In this document: in pieces, positions 60,901 to 64,000 of the stretch
How the letters are laid out: each line of letters opens with the position of its first letter
How positions within the stretch are numbered: position 1 is the stretch's first letter
Assembly: GCA_020466095.1 (NCBI GenBank)
Contig: CM035808.1
Span: 32,178,391 to 32,242,390 of the forward strand
Reading direction: 5' to 3'
From: Chlorops oryzae
Taxonomy: Eukaryota > Arthropoda > Insecta > Diptera > Chloropidae
DNA: 64,000 nt
The notes under the pieces: model-generated
What the model saw: only the letters and a program-made list of their open reading frames with translations
Database searches by the model: none
What the model was told of the DNA's origin: nothing
Position numbers and translations under genes: made by a program

Positions 60901-61514
60901 CGATGGATGTATGTATGTGTGCATGTGTAAAGGAGTTTCTTTTCGTTACAAAAGGACACACTTAAAAATATACAACTTAATTAAATGTAAATCCGAACAA
61001 CTTCAAGATAACTTGACTGCCGAACAATTGCTTACAATTCATTATTTATAGTTTCCCTTTAAAAAAAAAAATTTAAAAAAAAAACTAAATAAATCTGAAC
61101 AAACTCCCTTTAAACTAAAGCCTTGTACTGTCCTTTTTTTCATCGTACCCAACTCAATATTTCGCCTTTACTCAATTTTCTTTGTGTCCATAAACTCACT
61201 TCACATATCAAGCTATGTAGCTGGATTTACTTTATTCCACTTCAGCACAAAATGAATAATTGGCCTAACAGCTTTTAACCACTAACTCGCTTCAACGTAG
61301 TACCAACCTTTTTCCAACTCTTTTCACTTTTTCTTTTCTTATTTTTCATATTTTCTAATTTTTCTTTTTTGGTTTTTTTTTTTAAACCGTATAGCTTCGG
61401 CGCCTGTTATGGAACACCCGCCGCAGAATGTAACCGCGCTTGATGGTAAAGATGCAACCATATCGTGCCGTGCCATTGGTGCACCCAATCCAAATATAAC
61501 GTGGATCTACAATG
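7721..61514 (+). CDS. sdk: sidekick, 5' part (exons 1-6; gene continues beyond the window)
   Basis: Sidekick is a homophilic Ig-superfamily adhesion protein of the cell surface. In flies it acts in eye patterning, at tricellular adherens junctions and in visual-system wiring. Joining 7721-7868, 48565-48666, 53206-53382, 53923-54670, 54775-54902 and 61395-61514 gives 474 codons plus one base without a stop, and every junction is GT/AG with matching phase. The protein has a signal peptide (hydrophobic core about residues 31-43) and Ig1 (Cys80, Trp92, Cys123). Ig2 has Trp180 but no cysteine pair. Ig3 has Cys268, Trp282 and Cys321; Ig4 has Cys367, Trp379 and Cys416; the start of Ig5 has Cys459 and Trp471. 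Fly Sidekick has about 2,200 residues with six Ig and thirteen FN3 domains, so about one fifth is here. The call rests on remembered family sequence, including [15 protein letters not shown] and [16 protein letters not shown]. Intron sizes are 40.7 kb, 4.5 kb, 540, 104 and 6.5 kb. Confidence 0.9.
7913..10218. other. Intron 1 segment without recognised elements
   Basis: AT-rich with short frames only. A (CTCGTA)-like run lies at 9719-9740. Nothing else can be supported. Confidence 0.3.
10219..11448 (-). repeat. Left arm unit L1 of a large inverted repeat
   Basis: This 1.2 kb unit is repeated in inverted orientation at 15702-16885, and its first half is repeated head-to-tail at 11449-11957. 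Read on the minus strand it has a TATA-like TATAAAAAG (10559-10567), a GCAGTG possible start 34 bases on, and an AAAAG/GTATGT splice-donor match at its end (10223-10233). Relative to the right arm it has about 110 extra bases near 11240-11360. A frame of about 70-87 residues starting [10 protein letters not shown] is open in all three copies on the opposite strand, but it also overlaps an open frame on the minus strand. Coding is unproven. Confidence 0.65.
11449..11957 (-). repeat. Partial tandem copy L2 of the same unit
   Basis: Head-to-tail partial duplicate of L1. It keeps the donor-like end (ACATACCTTTT at 11451-11461) and the TATA-like CTTTTTATA at 11785-11793, and loses similarity near 11957. 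It is very similar to L1 over about 500 bases with scattered substitutions. Confidence 0.65.
11958..13140. other. Loop of the inverted repeat, unassigned
   Basis: A GC-richer, cysteine-containing frame at 12382-12648 (88 residues) and an overlapping open minus frame at 12281-12481 are visible. Neither resembles a known family, and no splice context supports them. This may be the remnant of the body of an element. Confidence 0.25.
13140..13440. repeat. Degenerate TGCAATATTG/TGCAACATT palindromic repeats
   Basis: About 300 bases with more than ten variants of GCAATATTG, CAACATT and their reverse complements, in both orientations. They can form many alternative hairpins. It lies just before the mariner insertion. 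It is probably a short palindromic repeat or MITE remnant. Confidence 0.55.
13499..14777 (+). mobile_element. Full-length mariner element, copy 1 (1279 bp)
   Basis: Both ends carry an inverted repeat starting TTAGGTGTAGTAAAAAGAAA and are flanked by TA (13497-13498 and 14778-14779), the mariner target duplication. The element has an open transposase frame, and its ends look intact. A second copy of the same family is at 50039-51314. Confidence 0.93.
13684..14700 (+). CDS. mariner transposase (DD34D), open but with in-frame deletion
   Basis: This is a cut-and-paste transposase of the Tc1/mariner superfamily, 338 residues from MDISKEK; the upstream in-frame ATG at 13648 gives 350. N-terminal helix-turn-helix DNA-binding regions precede WVPHEL near residue 113. 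Catalytic aspartates are D150 (VTGDEKW), D242 (HQDNARPH) and D277 (PSDYH). The D242-D277 spacing gives DD34D, typical of mariner; YSPDLAP is intact. Compared with copy 2, nine bases are missing near 13867. This removes Arg-Thr-Gly from the RTGRP linker between the two DNA-binding domains, and that linker normally helps bind the inverted repeat. The frame is therefore intact, but activity is doubtful. It resembles mellifera/rosa-like mariners more than mauritiana type; the subfamily is an inference. Confidence 0.92.
   Translation: MDISKEKIRYILQFFFDKGENASQAAENVNSVYGPDTVTANHAQFWFRRFRSGNFDVKDAPRPIVENVDKIMEIIKSDRHVSTVSIAKELKIAQKTVWNHLNKAGYTKKLDVWVPHELTQKNLIDRISICESLLNCNKIDPFLKRLVTGDEKWVTYDNVKRKRSWAKHGEPAETVAKPGLTARKVLLCVWWDWQGIIYYELLPYGKTLNSELYCQQLDRLKEAIAHKRPALPNRRGIVFHQDNARPHTSIVTRQKLREFGWEVLLHPPYSPDLAPSDYHLFLSMANNFAGETFASREASENRLSQFFANRNEGFYERGILKLPLKWQQVIEQNGAYLT
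14780..15701. other. Remaining loop between mariner and the right arm
   Basis: AT-rich with no supportable gene. Confidence 0.3.
15702..16885 (+). repeat. Right arm R of the large inverted repeat
   Basis: Reverse-complement copy of L1. It carries TATAAAAAG at 16541-16549, the GCAGTG possible start near 16575, and the AAAG/GTATGT donor match at 16876-16885. It has about 80 extra bases near 15975-16060 relative to L1 and lacks the L1 insertion. Arms are diverged by substitutions and indels, so this is an old structure. Promoter and donor point outwards, as in L1. Confidence 0.65.
16886..22154. other. Intron 1 segment without recognised elements
   Basis: Over 5 kb of AT-rich, mostly non-repetitive sequence. 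A CA microsatellite lies at 20412-20440 and a short CAG run at 20705-20727. The 17,820-17,930 part is less biased in composition and could be regulatory. No exon is supportable. Confidence 0.3.
22155..23040. repeat. Very long CT (GA on the other strand) microsatellite
   Basis: About 840 bases consisting almost wholly of C and T, mostly CTCTCT interrupted by TTT, CCT, TACT and TGTACT. Some interruptions recur as a higher-order unit (CTCTCTGTACTCTCT, and CTCCTTCTCTCTGTCT). Several long frames (Leu/Ser-rich on +, Arg/Glu-rich on -) arise from it and are artefacts. Confidence 0.95.
23041..24830. other. Intron 1 segment, no gene seen
   Basis: Short frames only. A repeat copy lies at 24641-24683. 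Confidence 0.3.
24641..24683. repeat. 43-base dispersed repeat, second copy
   Basis: Matches 4302-4344 with one mismatch. Confidence 0.5.
24835..24994. mobile_element. piggyBac-like MITE with TTAA target sites (160 bp)
   Basis: TTAA at 24831-24834 and 24995-24998 directly flank an inverted repeat CCCTCTAATGCC at the left and GGAATTAGAGGG at the right. TTAA duplication with a CCC start is the piggyBac signature. A small GTCTAAAGAC palindrome lies near the right end. It has no coding capacity. Confidence 0.65.
24999..26970. other. Intron 1 segment, no gene seen
   Basis: Nothing coding is supportable. The stretch 26,080-26,320 is of balanced composition and contains TAATTA and AGATAAG words, so a regulatory element is possible. 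That is an inference from composition. Confidence 0.3.
26972..27070. repeat. CT microsatellite
   Basis: About 95 bases of nearly perfect (CT)n, ending immediately before the target site of the hAT-like element. Confidence 0.95.
27091..28679. mobile_element. hAT-like non-autonomous element (1589 bp)
   Basis: The ends are CAGTGTTGGAAAA and its complement TTTTCCAACACTG. A perfect 8-base target duplication GTTTACAG flanks them (27083-27090 and 28680-28687), as for hAT elements. Subterminal GTACCTAA words repeat near both ends (27114-27170 and 28590-28625). No transposase frame remains. A second inverted-repeat element is nested inside. Confidence 0.85.
27466..28463. mobile_element. Nested inverted-repeat element inside the hAT-like element
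   Basis: The left arm contains ATATCGTCGCCTTACTTCCA, and the right arm at 28424-28463 is its reverse complement; arms are about 33 bases with one mismatch. The word GATACGAGGTTTT recurs at about 28258, 28297 and 28426. No open frame. Family not identified. Confidence 0.65.
28688..32270. other. Intron 1 segment, no gene seen
   Basis: T-rich runs at 29,860-30,170 create Phe-rich frames that are not genes. Nothing else can be supported. Confidence 0.3.
32572..32818. repeat. Near-perfect palindrome, arms about 110 bases
   Basis: ACTATAACC at 32572 pairs with GGTTATAGT ending at 32818. The match continues inward through GGTTAGTGGTTTCTAT and AACGCATTATTCACTG to a roughly 20-base loop near 32,690. 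It would form a long hairpin or, if transcribed, a double-stranded RNA. Confidence 0.8.
33120..33565. repeat. Minisatellite, three units of about 150-165 bases
   Basis: Each unit has AAGGAGGGGAGATAG, then GTATGTT, then TAATGGGGGTCGGTC, and ends CCTCTAGG. The third unit is the most diverged. It is unusually G-rich for this region. Confidence 0.7.
34244..34843 (+). mobile_element. TA-flanked 600-bp element, copy 1
   Basis: Starts CACAGAGAAAAAAATC and ends GTTCGCTCAGTG, flanked by TA on both sides. Copies 2 and 3 are at 37669-38330 and 59348-59996. The internal words AAACTGGTTAAATC and ATGGACTTCATCC are shared. Relative to copies 2 and 3 it lacks about 35 bases after AAAACATAC. No coding frame. 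TA duplication suggests a Tc1/mariner-mobilised MITE. Confidence 0.75.
34846..37668. other. Intron 1 segment, no gene seen
   Basis: A CGTT(CGTT)n microsatellite lies at 36732-36755. Nothing else can be supported. Confidence 0.3.
37669..38330 (+). mobile_element. TA-flanked element, copy 2 (662 bp)
   Basis: Same ends as copy 1 and TA at 37667-37668 and 38331-38332. It carries an extra internal piece (AAAACGGCTTCAACAAGGAA) that copy 3 also has, so copy 1 is a deletion derivative. Same orientation as copies 1 and 3. Confidence 0.75.
38333..39975. other. Intron 1 segment, no gene seen
   Basis: Short frames only. Confidence 0.3.
41141..41301. repeat. Inverted repeat nested in the hAT-like element (161 bp)
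   Basis: TAACACAAAGACATCGATGT at the left pairs with its complement at the right. Arms are about 45 bases with few mismatches, separated by about 70 bases. It is probably a small nested MITE. Confidence 0.65.
41331..41721. mobile_element. Second nested inverted-repeat element (391 bp)
   Basis: TGCTATAAACAGAATAAGGG and its complement form the ends; arms are about 38 bases. The interior repeats GGCGAAT and GCGAATATTCGC words. No coding frame. Confidence 0.65.
41946..42556. other. Intron 1 segment, no gene seen
   Basis: AT-rich, short frames only. Confidence 0.3.
42557..43424 (+). mobile_element. DINE-1/mini-me-type element, copy A
   Basis: Begins ACAAGTAAGAAAGC, followed by a hairpin AAAGTCGG/CCCGACTTT. 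Four to five tandem units of 125-127 bases then each start GGGCGTGGC (42651, 42776, 42903, 43030, with a diverged unit at 43175). A (GGAC/AGAC)n run, a conserved core ending GATCCTGACAAGAA and a TA run follow near 43290-43365. The GTCY-core-TA arrangement is the signature described for mini-me elements of Diptera, grouped with Helitron-like DINE-1. The right end is shorter than in copy B. No coding capacity. Confidence 0.75.
43425..47618. other. Intron 1 segment, no gene seen
   Basis: Contains microsatellites: ACAT at 45506-45524, CAG at 45878-45945 and GT at 46474-46487. The GC-richer stretch 44,580-44,750 is open on both strands but shows no known family or splice context. Confidence 0.3.
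45878..45945. repeat. CAG trinucleotide repeat
   Basis: CAG units with CAA and TAG interruptions. The TAGTAGTAA part stops the Gln frame, so a coding role is unlikely. Leu- and Ala-rich frames on the other strand are artefacts. Confidence 0.85.
47628..48020. mobile_element. Mutator-like foldback element (393 bp) with 9-base duplication
   Basis: AGCCCTGTGAACCTGACATC begins the element and its complement ends it. Arms of about 170 bases are almost identical. A 9-base duplication AACGTTTGC flanks it (47619-47627 and 48021-48029), as expected for Mutator-type insertion. The arms contain GATCCGCAAATGCG and AAACTTTTAGTACT words, and some GGTACTAAC-like sequence repeats within the arms. No open frame of note. 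Confidence 0.8.
48565..48666 (+). CDS. sdk: sdk exon 2 (start of Ig1)
   Basis: Acceptor TTTTGCAG before 48565 and donor GTAAGT after 48666; phase 1 in and 1 out. It encodes the linker [15 protein letters not shown] and Ig1 strand B with Cys80 (LQCHALG). Confidence 0.9.
50039..51314 (-). mobile_element. mariner element, copy 2 (1276 bp), decayed
   Basis: Same terminal repeats as copy 1, with changes in the 51.3 kb end, flanked by TA at 50037-50038 and 51315-51316. Orientation is opposite to copy 1 and to sdk. Confidence 0.9.
50102..51168 (-). pseudogene. mariner transposase pseudogene
   Basis: The frame is broken into three pieces (51168-50869, 51008-50700 and 50608-50159). Against copy 1, single-base deletions are visible in TTT(C)GATTG and GCAAA(A)GAGC near 50,870, in the stretch after WNHLNK near 50,820-50,800, and in the codon after GDEK near 50,670. 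The segment RTGRP lost from copy 1 is present here. The HQDNARPH and [11 protein letters not shown] motifs remain readable. It cannot make full transposase. Confidence 0.9.
53206..53382 (+). CDS. sdk: sdk exon 3 (rest of Ig1)
   Basis: Acceptor TTTTTTAG and donor GTGAGT; phase 1 in and 1 out. It encodes [12 protein letters not shown] with Trp92, then the [16 protein letters not shown] motif with Cys123, the Ig strand F hallmark. Confidence 0.92.
53383..53922 (+). other. sdk: sdk intron 3
   Basis: 540 bases, AT-rich, ending in a CA run before CAG. Nothing else seen. Confidence 0.7.
53923..54670 (+). CDS. sdk: sdk exon 4 (Ig2, Ig3, start of Ig4)
   Basis: The largest exon; phase 1 in and 2 out; acceptor CACACAG, donor GTAAGT. 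Ig2 (about residues 143-237) has Trp180 and YRARA but no paired cysteines. Ig3 has Cys268, Trp282, GEYTC with Cys321. Ig4 begins at EPPIFFTP with Cys367 and Trp379. Possible N-glycosylation sites include NIT, NVT, NRS and NLT. Codon use is clearly less AT-biased than in the flanks. Confidence 0.95.
54775..54902 (+). CDS. sdk: sdk exon 5 (rest of Ig4)
   Basis: A 104-base intron precedes it. Acceptor GCTTAG, donor GTAAGT; phase 2 in and 1 out. It encodes DNSLIIKKL and the strand F motif DSAMYQC (Cys416), closing Ig4 at WLRVK. Confidence 0.92.
55221..55472 (+). other. Possible sdk cassette exon (84 codons)
   Basis: An open frame bounded by CATTAG and G/GTATGG is phase 1 in and 1 out, so it would splice between exons 5 and 6 without a frameshift. 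It would add a basic, low-complexity peptide ([26 protein letters not shown]) that is not Ig-like. GC content rises in 55,350-55,480. Against it, the polypyrimidine tract is poor, the donor is only moderate, and I do not remember such a segment in fly Sidekick. A shorter form starting after GAAG near 55,350 also keeps phase. Confidence 0.25.
56606..56836. mobile_element. Inverted-repeat element (MITE), about 230 bp
   Basis: ATGACTTCC at the left pairs with GGAAGTCAT at the right. Diverged arms of about 110 bases (TTTCGATTAAAAA, AATAAGTGT, AACTGATGACAA) face each other across a loop containing AGACTAGT-like words. No coding frame. Confidence 0.65.
56848..57125 (-). repeat. AT-rich dispersed repeat, copy without the hAT insertion
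   Basis: Reverse complement of 39976-40197 plus 41859-41945. It reads through CACTGAAG at the place where copy 1 carries the insertion, so it is the related empty site. Confidence 0.75.
59348..59996 (+). mobile_element. TA-flanked element, copy 3 (649 bp)
   Basis: Same ends and internal landmarks as copies 1 and 2; TA at 59346-59347 and 59997-59998. All three are in the same orientation as sdk. Confidence 0.75.
60223..60433. mobile_element. Small inverted-repeat element, about 210 bp
   Basis: GGGATTCAAGCAGGTGTG at the left pairs imperfectly with the right end CAGCTGCTTGAATACCCC. The interior repeats TTTGCGCAA/TTTTTGCAC words in both orientations. GGG ends suggest a PIF/Harbinger relation, but the target duplication is unclear. 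Confidence 0.5.
61395..61514 (+). CDS. sdk: sdk exon 6 (first half of Ig5)
   Basis: Acceptor CGTATAG after a long T tract, donor GTGAGT; phase 1 in and 1 out. It encodes [14 protein letters not shown], then [19 protein letters not shown] with Cys459 and Trp471. The other half of Ig5 must lie beyond the window, since none was found to 64,000. Confidence 0.93.
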
Positions 61515-61984
61515 GTGAGTACAAACGACCAAACGGACGAACAAACGAAAGGATGAGCATTCACTCATACATACATATATTCTTTATGCTTTGTGCAAAA
61601 ATCTGAATATTAAAATATTTGCTTTCAACGCTTGATATTTCCATGAATGAACATGAGCAGCATTCATGACTCTTTCATAGATTAACGCTTACATAATAAA
61701 TGCTTATGTGACTAAAGTGCAAAAAATCAAATAAAATAAAATAAAATAGATTTATTAATGTCGTAAGCAAAAGTAACATGCAGTAACATTATTCAATTGA
61801 TTTATTGAATTGTTGCGAAACTCCTGATCGAAGGATATTTATGATGGCATTTCATTCAATTATTTGATTTTGTTTTTTACACAAAAGCAAATGATTATTT
61901 TTCTCTTAATCAAATTAACAATCAAAAGTCCTGCCGAATGCATATGCAAATTCAAACAGTGTGTCCCAGCTAAGTTTGTTTTGA
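61515..61984 (+). other. sdk: Start of sdk intron 6
   Basis: AT-rich with an (AATAA)n run near 61,730. No exon seen. Confidence 0.4.
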
Positions 61985-63299
61985 CCCTTTCGGGACTACT
62001 GGGATCATACGTCCCACCAAATTTCAAACAGTTGTATTTCTTTTATTTTGTTCGCAAGAGCAACGTAATTTGTCCCAAGAACTGATGCCACAATGTTCTT
62101 TCAGGATTTCAGGATTTTCTAATATGCAGAACATATTTTTATACCCAGCGTAAGCGGGGTATATTAGTTTTGTGCGAATCTTGTAACAGGGAGAATTAAG
62201 CTCCGGAGATATAGCAAAATAAATATAGAAATGATCAGGATCAAAAACTGAATCGATTTAGACATGTCCGTCTGTCCGTCCGTCCGTCTGTCCGTCTGTC
62301 CGTCTGTCCGTCTGTCCGTCCGTCCGTCTGTCCGTCCGTCCGTGGTCGGATCTCCTCCGAAACGGCTGGACCAATCAAGTCGAAATTTGGCACACAGGTA
62401 TATCGGGATCCGAGTATGATCCTAAGTAAAAATGGAAGACATCCGCCCACTGCCACGCCCACAAATGAATATAATGTGTTTTCAATAAAATGGCTGTAAC
62501 TAGCGAACCACTCAACACATTTTATTGATATTTGGTGTGCTGGTAAACTACAAAAAGGGACATTTCCTGGCAAAAAATGGACGCCGCCCTCCTCGAGCCA
62601 CGCCCACAAATAAGCCCAAAAAGAAGGGATTATTGTAACTTGTGCAGTAAAAGGCGTAGAAGCTTCAAATTCGCAGCATAGGTTGACCAAGGCAAATGAA
62701 AGGTGTAGGAACAAAAATTTTTTTGGCCCGCCCACTGCCACGCCCACAAATAAAGATTTTTCGTAACTTTTGAAGTAAAAGGCGTAGAAGCTTCAAATTC
62801 GCAACATAGGTTCACCAAGGCGAATGAAAAGTGTAGGAAAAAATTTTATGTGGCCCGCCCACTGCCACGCCCACAAATGAAGATTTTTTGTAACTTACGA
62901 AGTAAAAGGCGTAGAAGCTTCGAATTCGCAACATAGGATTACCAAGGCGAATGAAAGGTGTAGGAAAAATTTTTTTTTGGCCCGCCCACTGCCACGCCCA
63001 CAAATAAAGATTTTTCGTAACTTCCGAAGTAAAAGGCGTAGAAGCTTCCAATTCGCAACATAGGTTCACCAAGGCGAATGAAAGGTGTAGGGAAATAATA
63101 TATGTTGCCCTCCCACTGCCACGCCCACAAATAGAGAAGCAAAACATACCGCGCTCATAATGTCGGGACGCTGGGTATTTCAAAGTCGGGCTTGACCGAC
63201 TTTAGCTTTCTTACTTGTTTTAGACCTACCTTGCAGAATATGCCAAAAATTTGTTCATAGCTATTCCGGTATTCAAAATAAATCCCCGTCCCGAAAGGG
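61985..63299. mobile_element. Possible piggyBac-like element interrupted by a DINE-1-type element
   Basis: CCCTTTCGGGAC at 61985 and GTCCCGAAAGGG ending at 63299 are inverted and flanked by TTGA (61981-61984) and TTAA (63300-63303). Almost all of the inside from 62141 to 63218 is the second DINE-1-type element. The 12-base arms and one altered TTAA keep confidence moderate. Confidence 0.45.
62141..63218 (-). mobile_element. DINE-1/mini-me-type element, copy B
   Basis: On the minus strand it begins with the same ACAAGTAAGAAAGC and AAAGTCGG hairpin as copy A. About six GGGCGTGGC units follow (complements near 62452, 62598, 62740, 62866, 62992 and 63118), then the (GTCC/GTCT)n tract at 62268-62342 and the core at 62225-62267. 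Its last part ends in a GGGTAT-containing hairpin that copy A lacks, so copy B is the more complete. Confidence 0.75.
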
Positions 63300-64000
63300 T
63301 TAAAGTTGTGATATTCACGCCATACATCATTTGATGTCTCTCATTTCACACGTATTGCTTACGCTCTTTGTTCAGTCGGTAGCAGGAGGAATTAGTGCAA
63401 AAAAATTTTGTGTGCGCTCGTTCTTTTCTCACTCACACAGTCTCACGGCCAATTTTGAACATCACCCTGCAGAAATTTCAACTAGTGCTGTACTAGTACT
63501 TTACTAGTGCAAAAGCCACCAGTACTAGTTCTTTTATATACCCTTGCGCATATAAAATTCTGTAGAAAATCAGTACAACATCTGTACAGGAAAGCACTAG
63601 TGCGGTAGGCACCAGAACTATTCTAGTACTTTTATAAGCAATTGGGTAAATTTGCACCAGTTAAATACCAGTGCTGTTTACGGGAAAAAGGTACTAGAAT
63701 TGTTGATTTCCCCCCCCTATTTCCTTAAGTAAATAAAGGGAAGAAGCATTTATGTTCAGTCACTATCGATTGATTTGTAGTTCAACTTTGATTAACGGAT
63801 ACGATTATTCCAATTATCACTAGTATAGTTATGGTGGAAGCTTATCCAAAAATTGCACTGGTTCTTCTAGTTCTGGTAAAGGTACTAGTTCTTTTCAGAG
63901 AATTGCCCAACTGTTTACTACAGGGCACTGTTTTAAAGCATCCAATTAAGGCTCGTTGATTGAGTACATTTTGTTTATCACAATGCCAATATCAGACGAC
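63300..64000. other. Right edge of window; ACTAGT-rich repeat region
   Basis: From 63,475 to 63,905 the words AGTACTAG, ACTAGTGC and GGTACTAG recur many times in both orientations. CCCTGCAGAAAT near 63,470 and CTACAGGG near 63,923 could be the ends of a small element. No exon of sdk is visible. Confidence 0.35.

Larger units (their letters stand above)
54903..61394 (+). other. sdk: sdk intron 5 (6.5 kb)
   Basis: Holds a possible cassette exon (55221-55472), a MITE, an AT-rich dispersed repeat, the third TA-flanked element and a small inverted-repeat element. The stretches 55,530-56,600, 57,130-59,340 and 60,440-61,390 contain no gene I can support. Confidence 0.7.

Overview
The window looks like eukaryotic, AT-rich DNA from a higher fly (Schizophora). 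It is probably not Drosophila itself, because the first intron is very long and full of transposon remnants; a tephritid or similar fly is a reasonable guess but not proven. The main gene is the 5' part of sidekick (sdk). Six coding exons can be placed by continuous reading phase, GT/AG borders and strong resemblance to the remembered fly Sidekick protein. They encode a signal peptide followed by Ig domains 1 to 4 and the first half of Ig 5. The gene runs off the right edge, so the sixth Ig domain, the fibronectin III array, the membrane segment and the cytoplasmic tail are outside.

Layout. 1-1.2 kb: one unrecognised small gene (224 residues, + strand). About 1.7 kb: an isolated TATA plus initiator core promoter with no clear gene behind it. 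3.9-5.4 kb: two non-autonomous DNA elements. 7.72-7.87 kb: sdk exon 1. 7.87-48.56 kb: sdk intron 1, 40.7 kb with no host exon I can support. Intron 1 holds a mariner copy, a large diverged inverted repeat (10.2-16.9 kb), an 840-base CT tract, a piggyBac-like MITE, two hAT-like elements with 8-base target duplications (one with a related empty site elsewhere in the window), two of three copies of a TA-flanked 600-660 bp element, a 1.7 kb composite inverted-repeat element, a DINE-1/mini-me-type element and a Mutator-like foldback element with a 9-base target duplication. 48.6-61.5 kb: sdk exons 2 to 6. Intron 2 carries a second, decayed mariner; intron 5 carries the third TA-flanked element and a possible extra cassette exon. 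62-63.3 kb: a second DINE-1/mini-me-type element in opposite orientation, possibly inserted into a piggyBac-like element.

The genes do not form a pathway here. It is one large cell-adhesion gene whose introns have served as a landing ground for class II transposons. No LTR retrotransposon, LINE, tRNA, rRNA or CRISPR array was recognised. The best-supported observations are precise element borders read from target duplications, including one empty-site comparison, and the nested order of insertion. Most translated frames in the window are chance openings or microsatellite artefacts and are left out.
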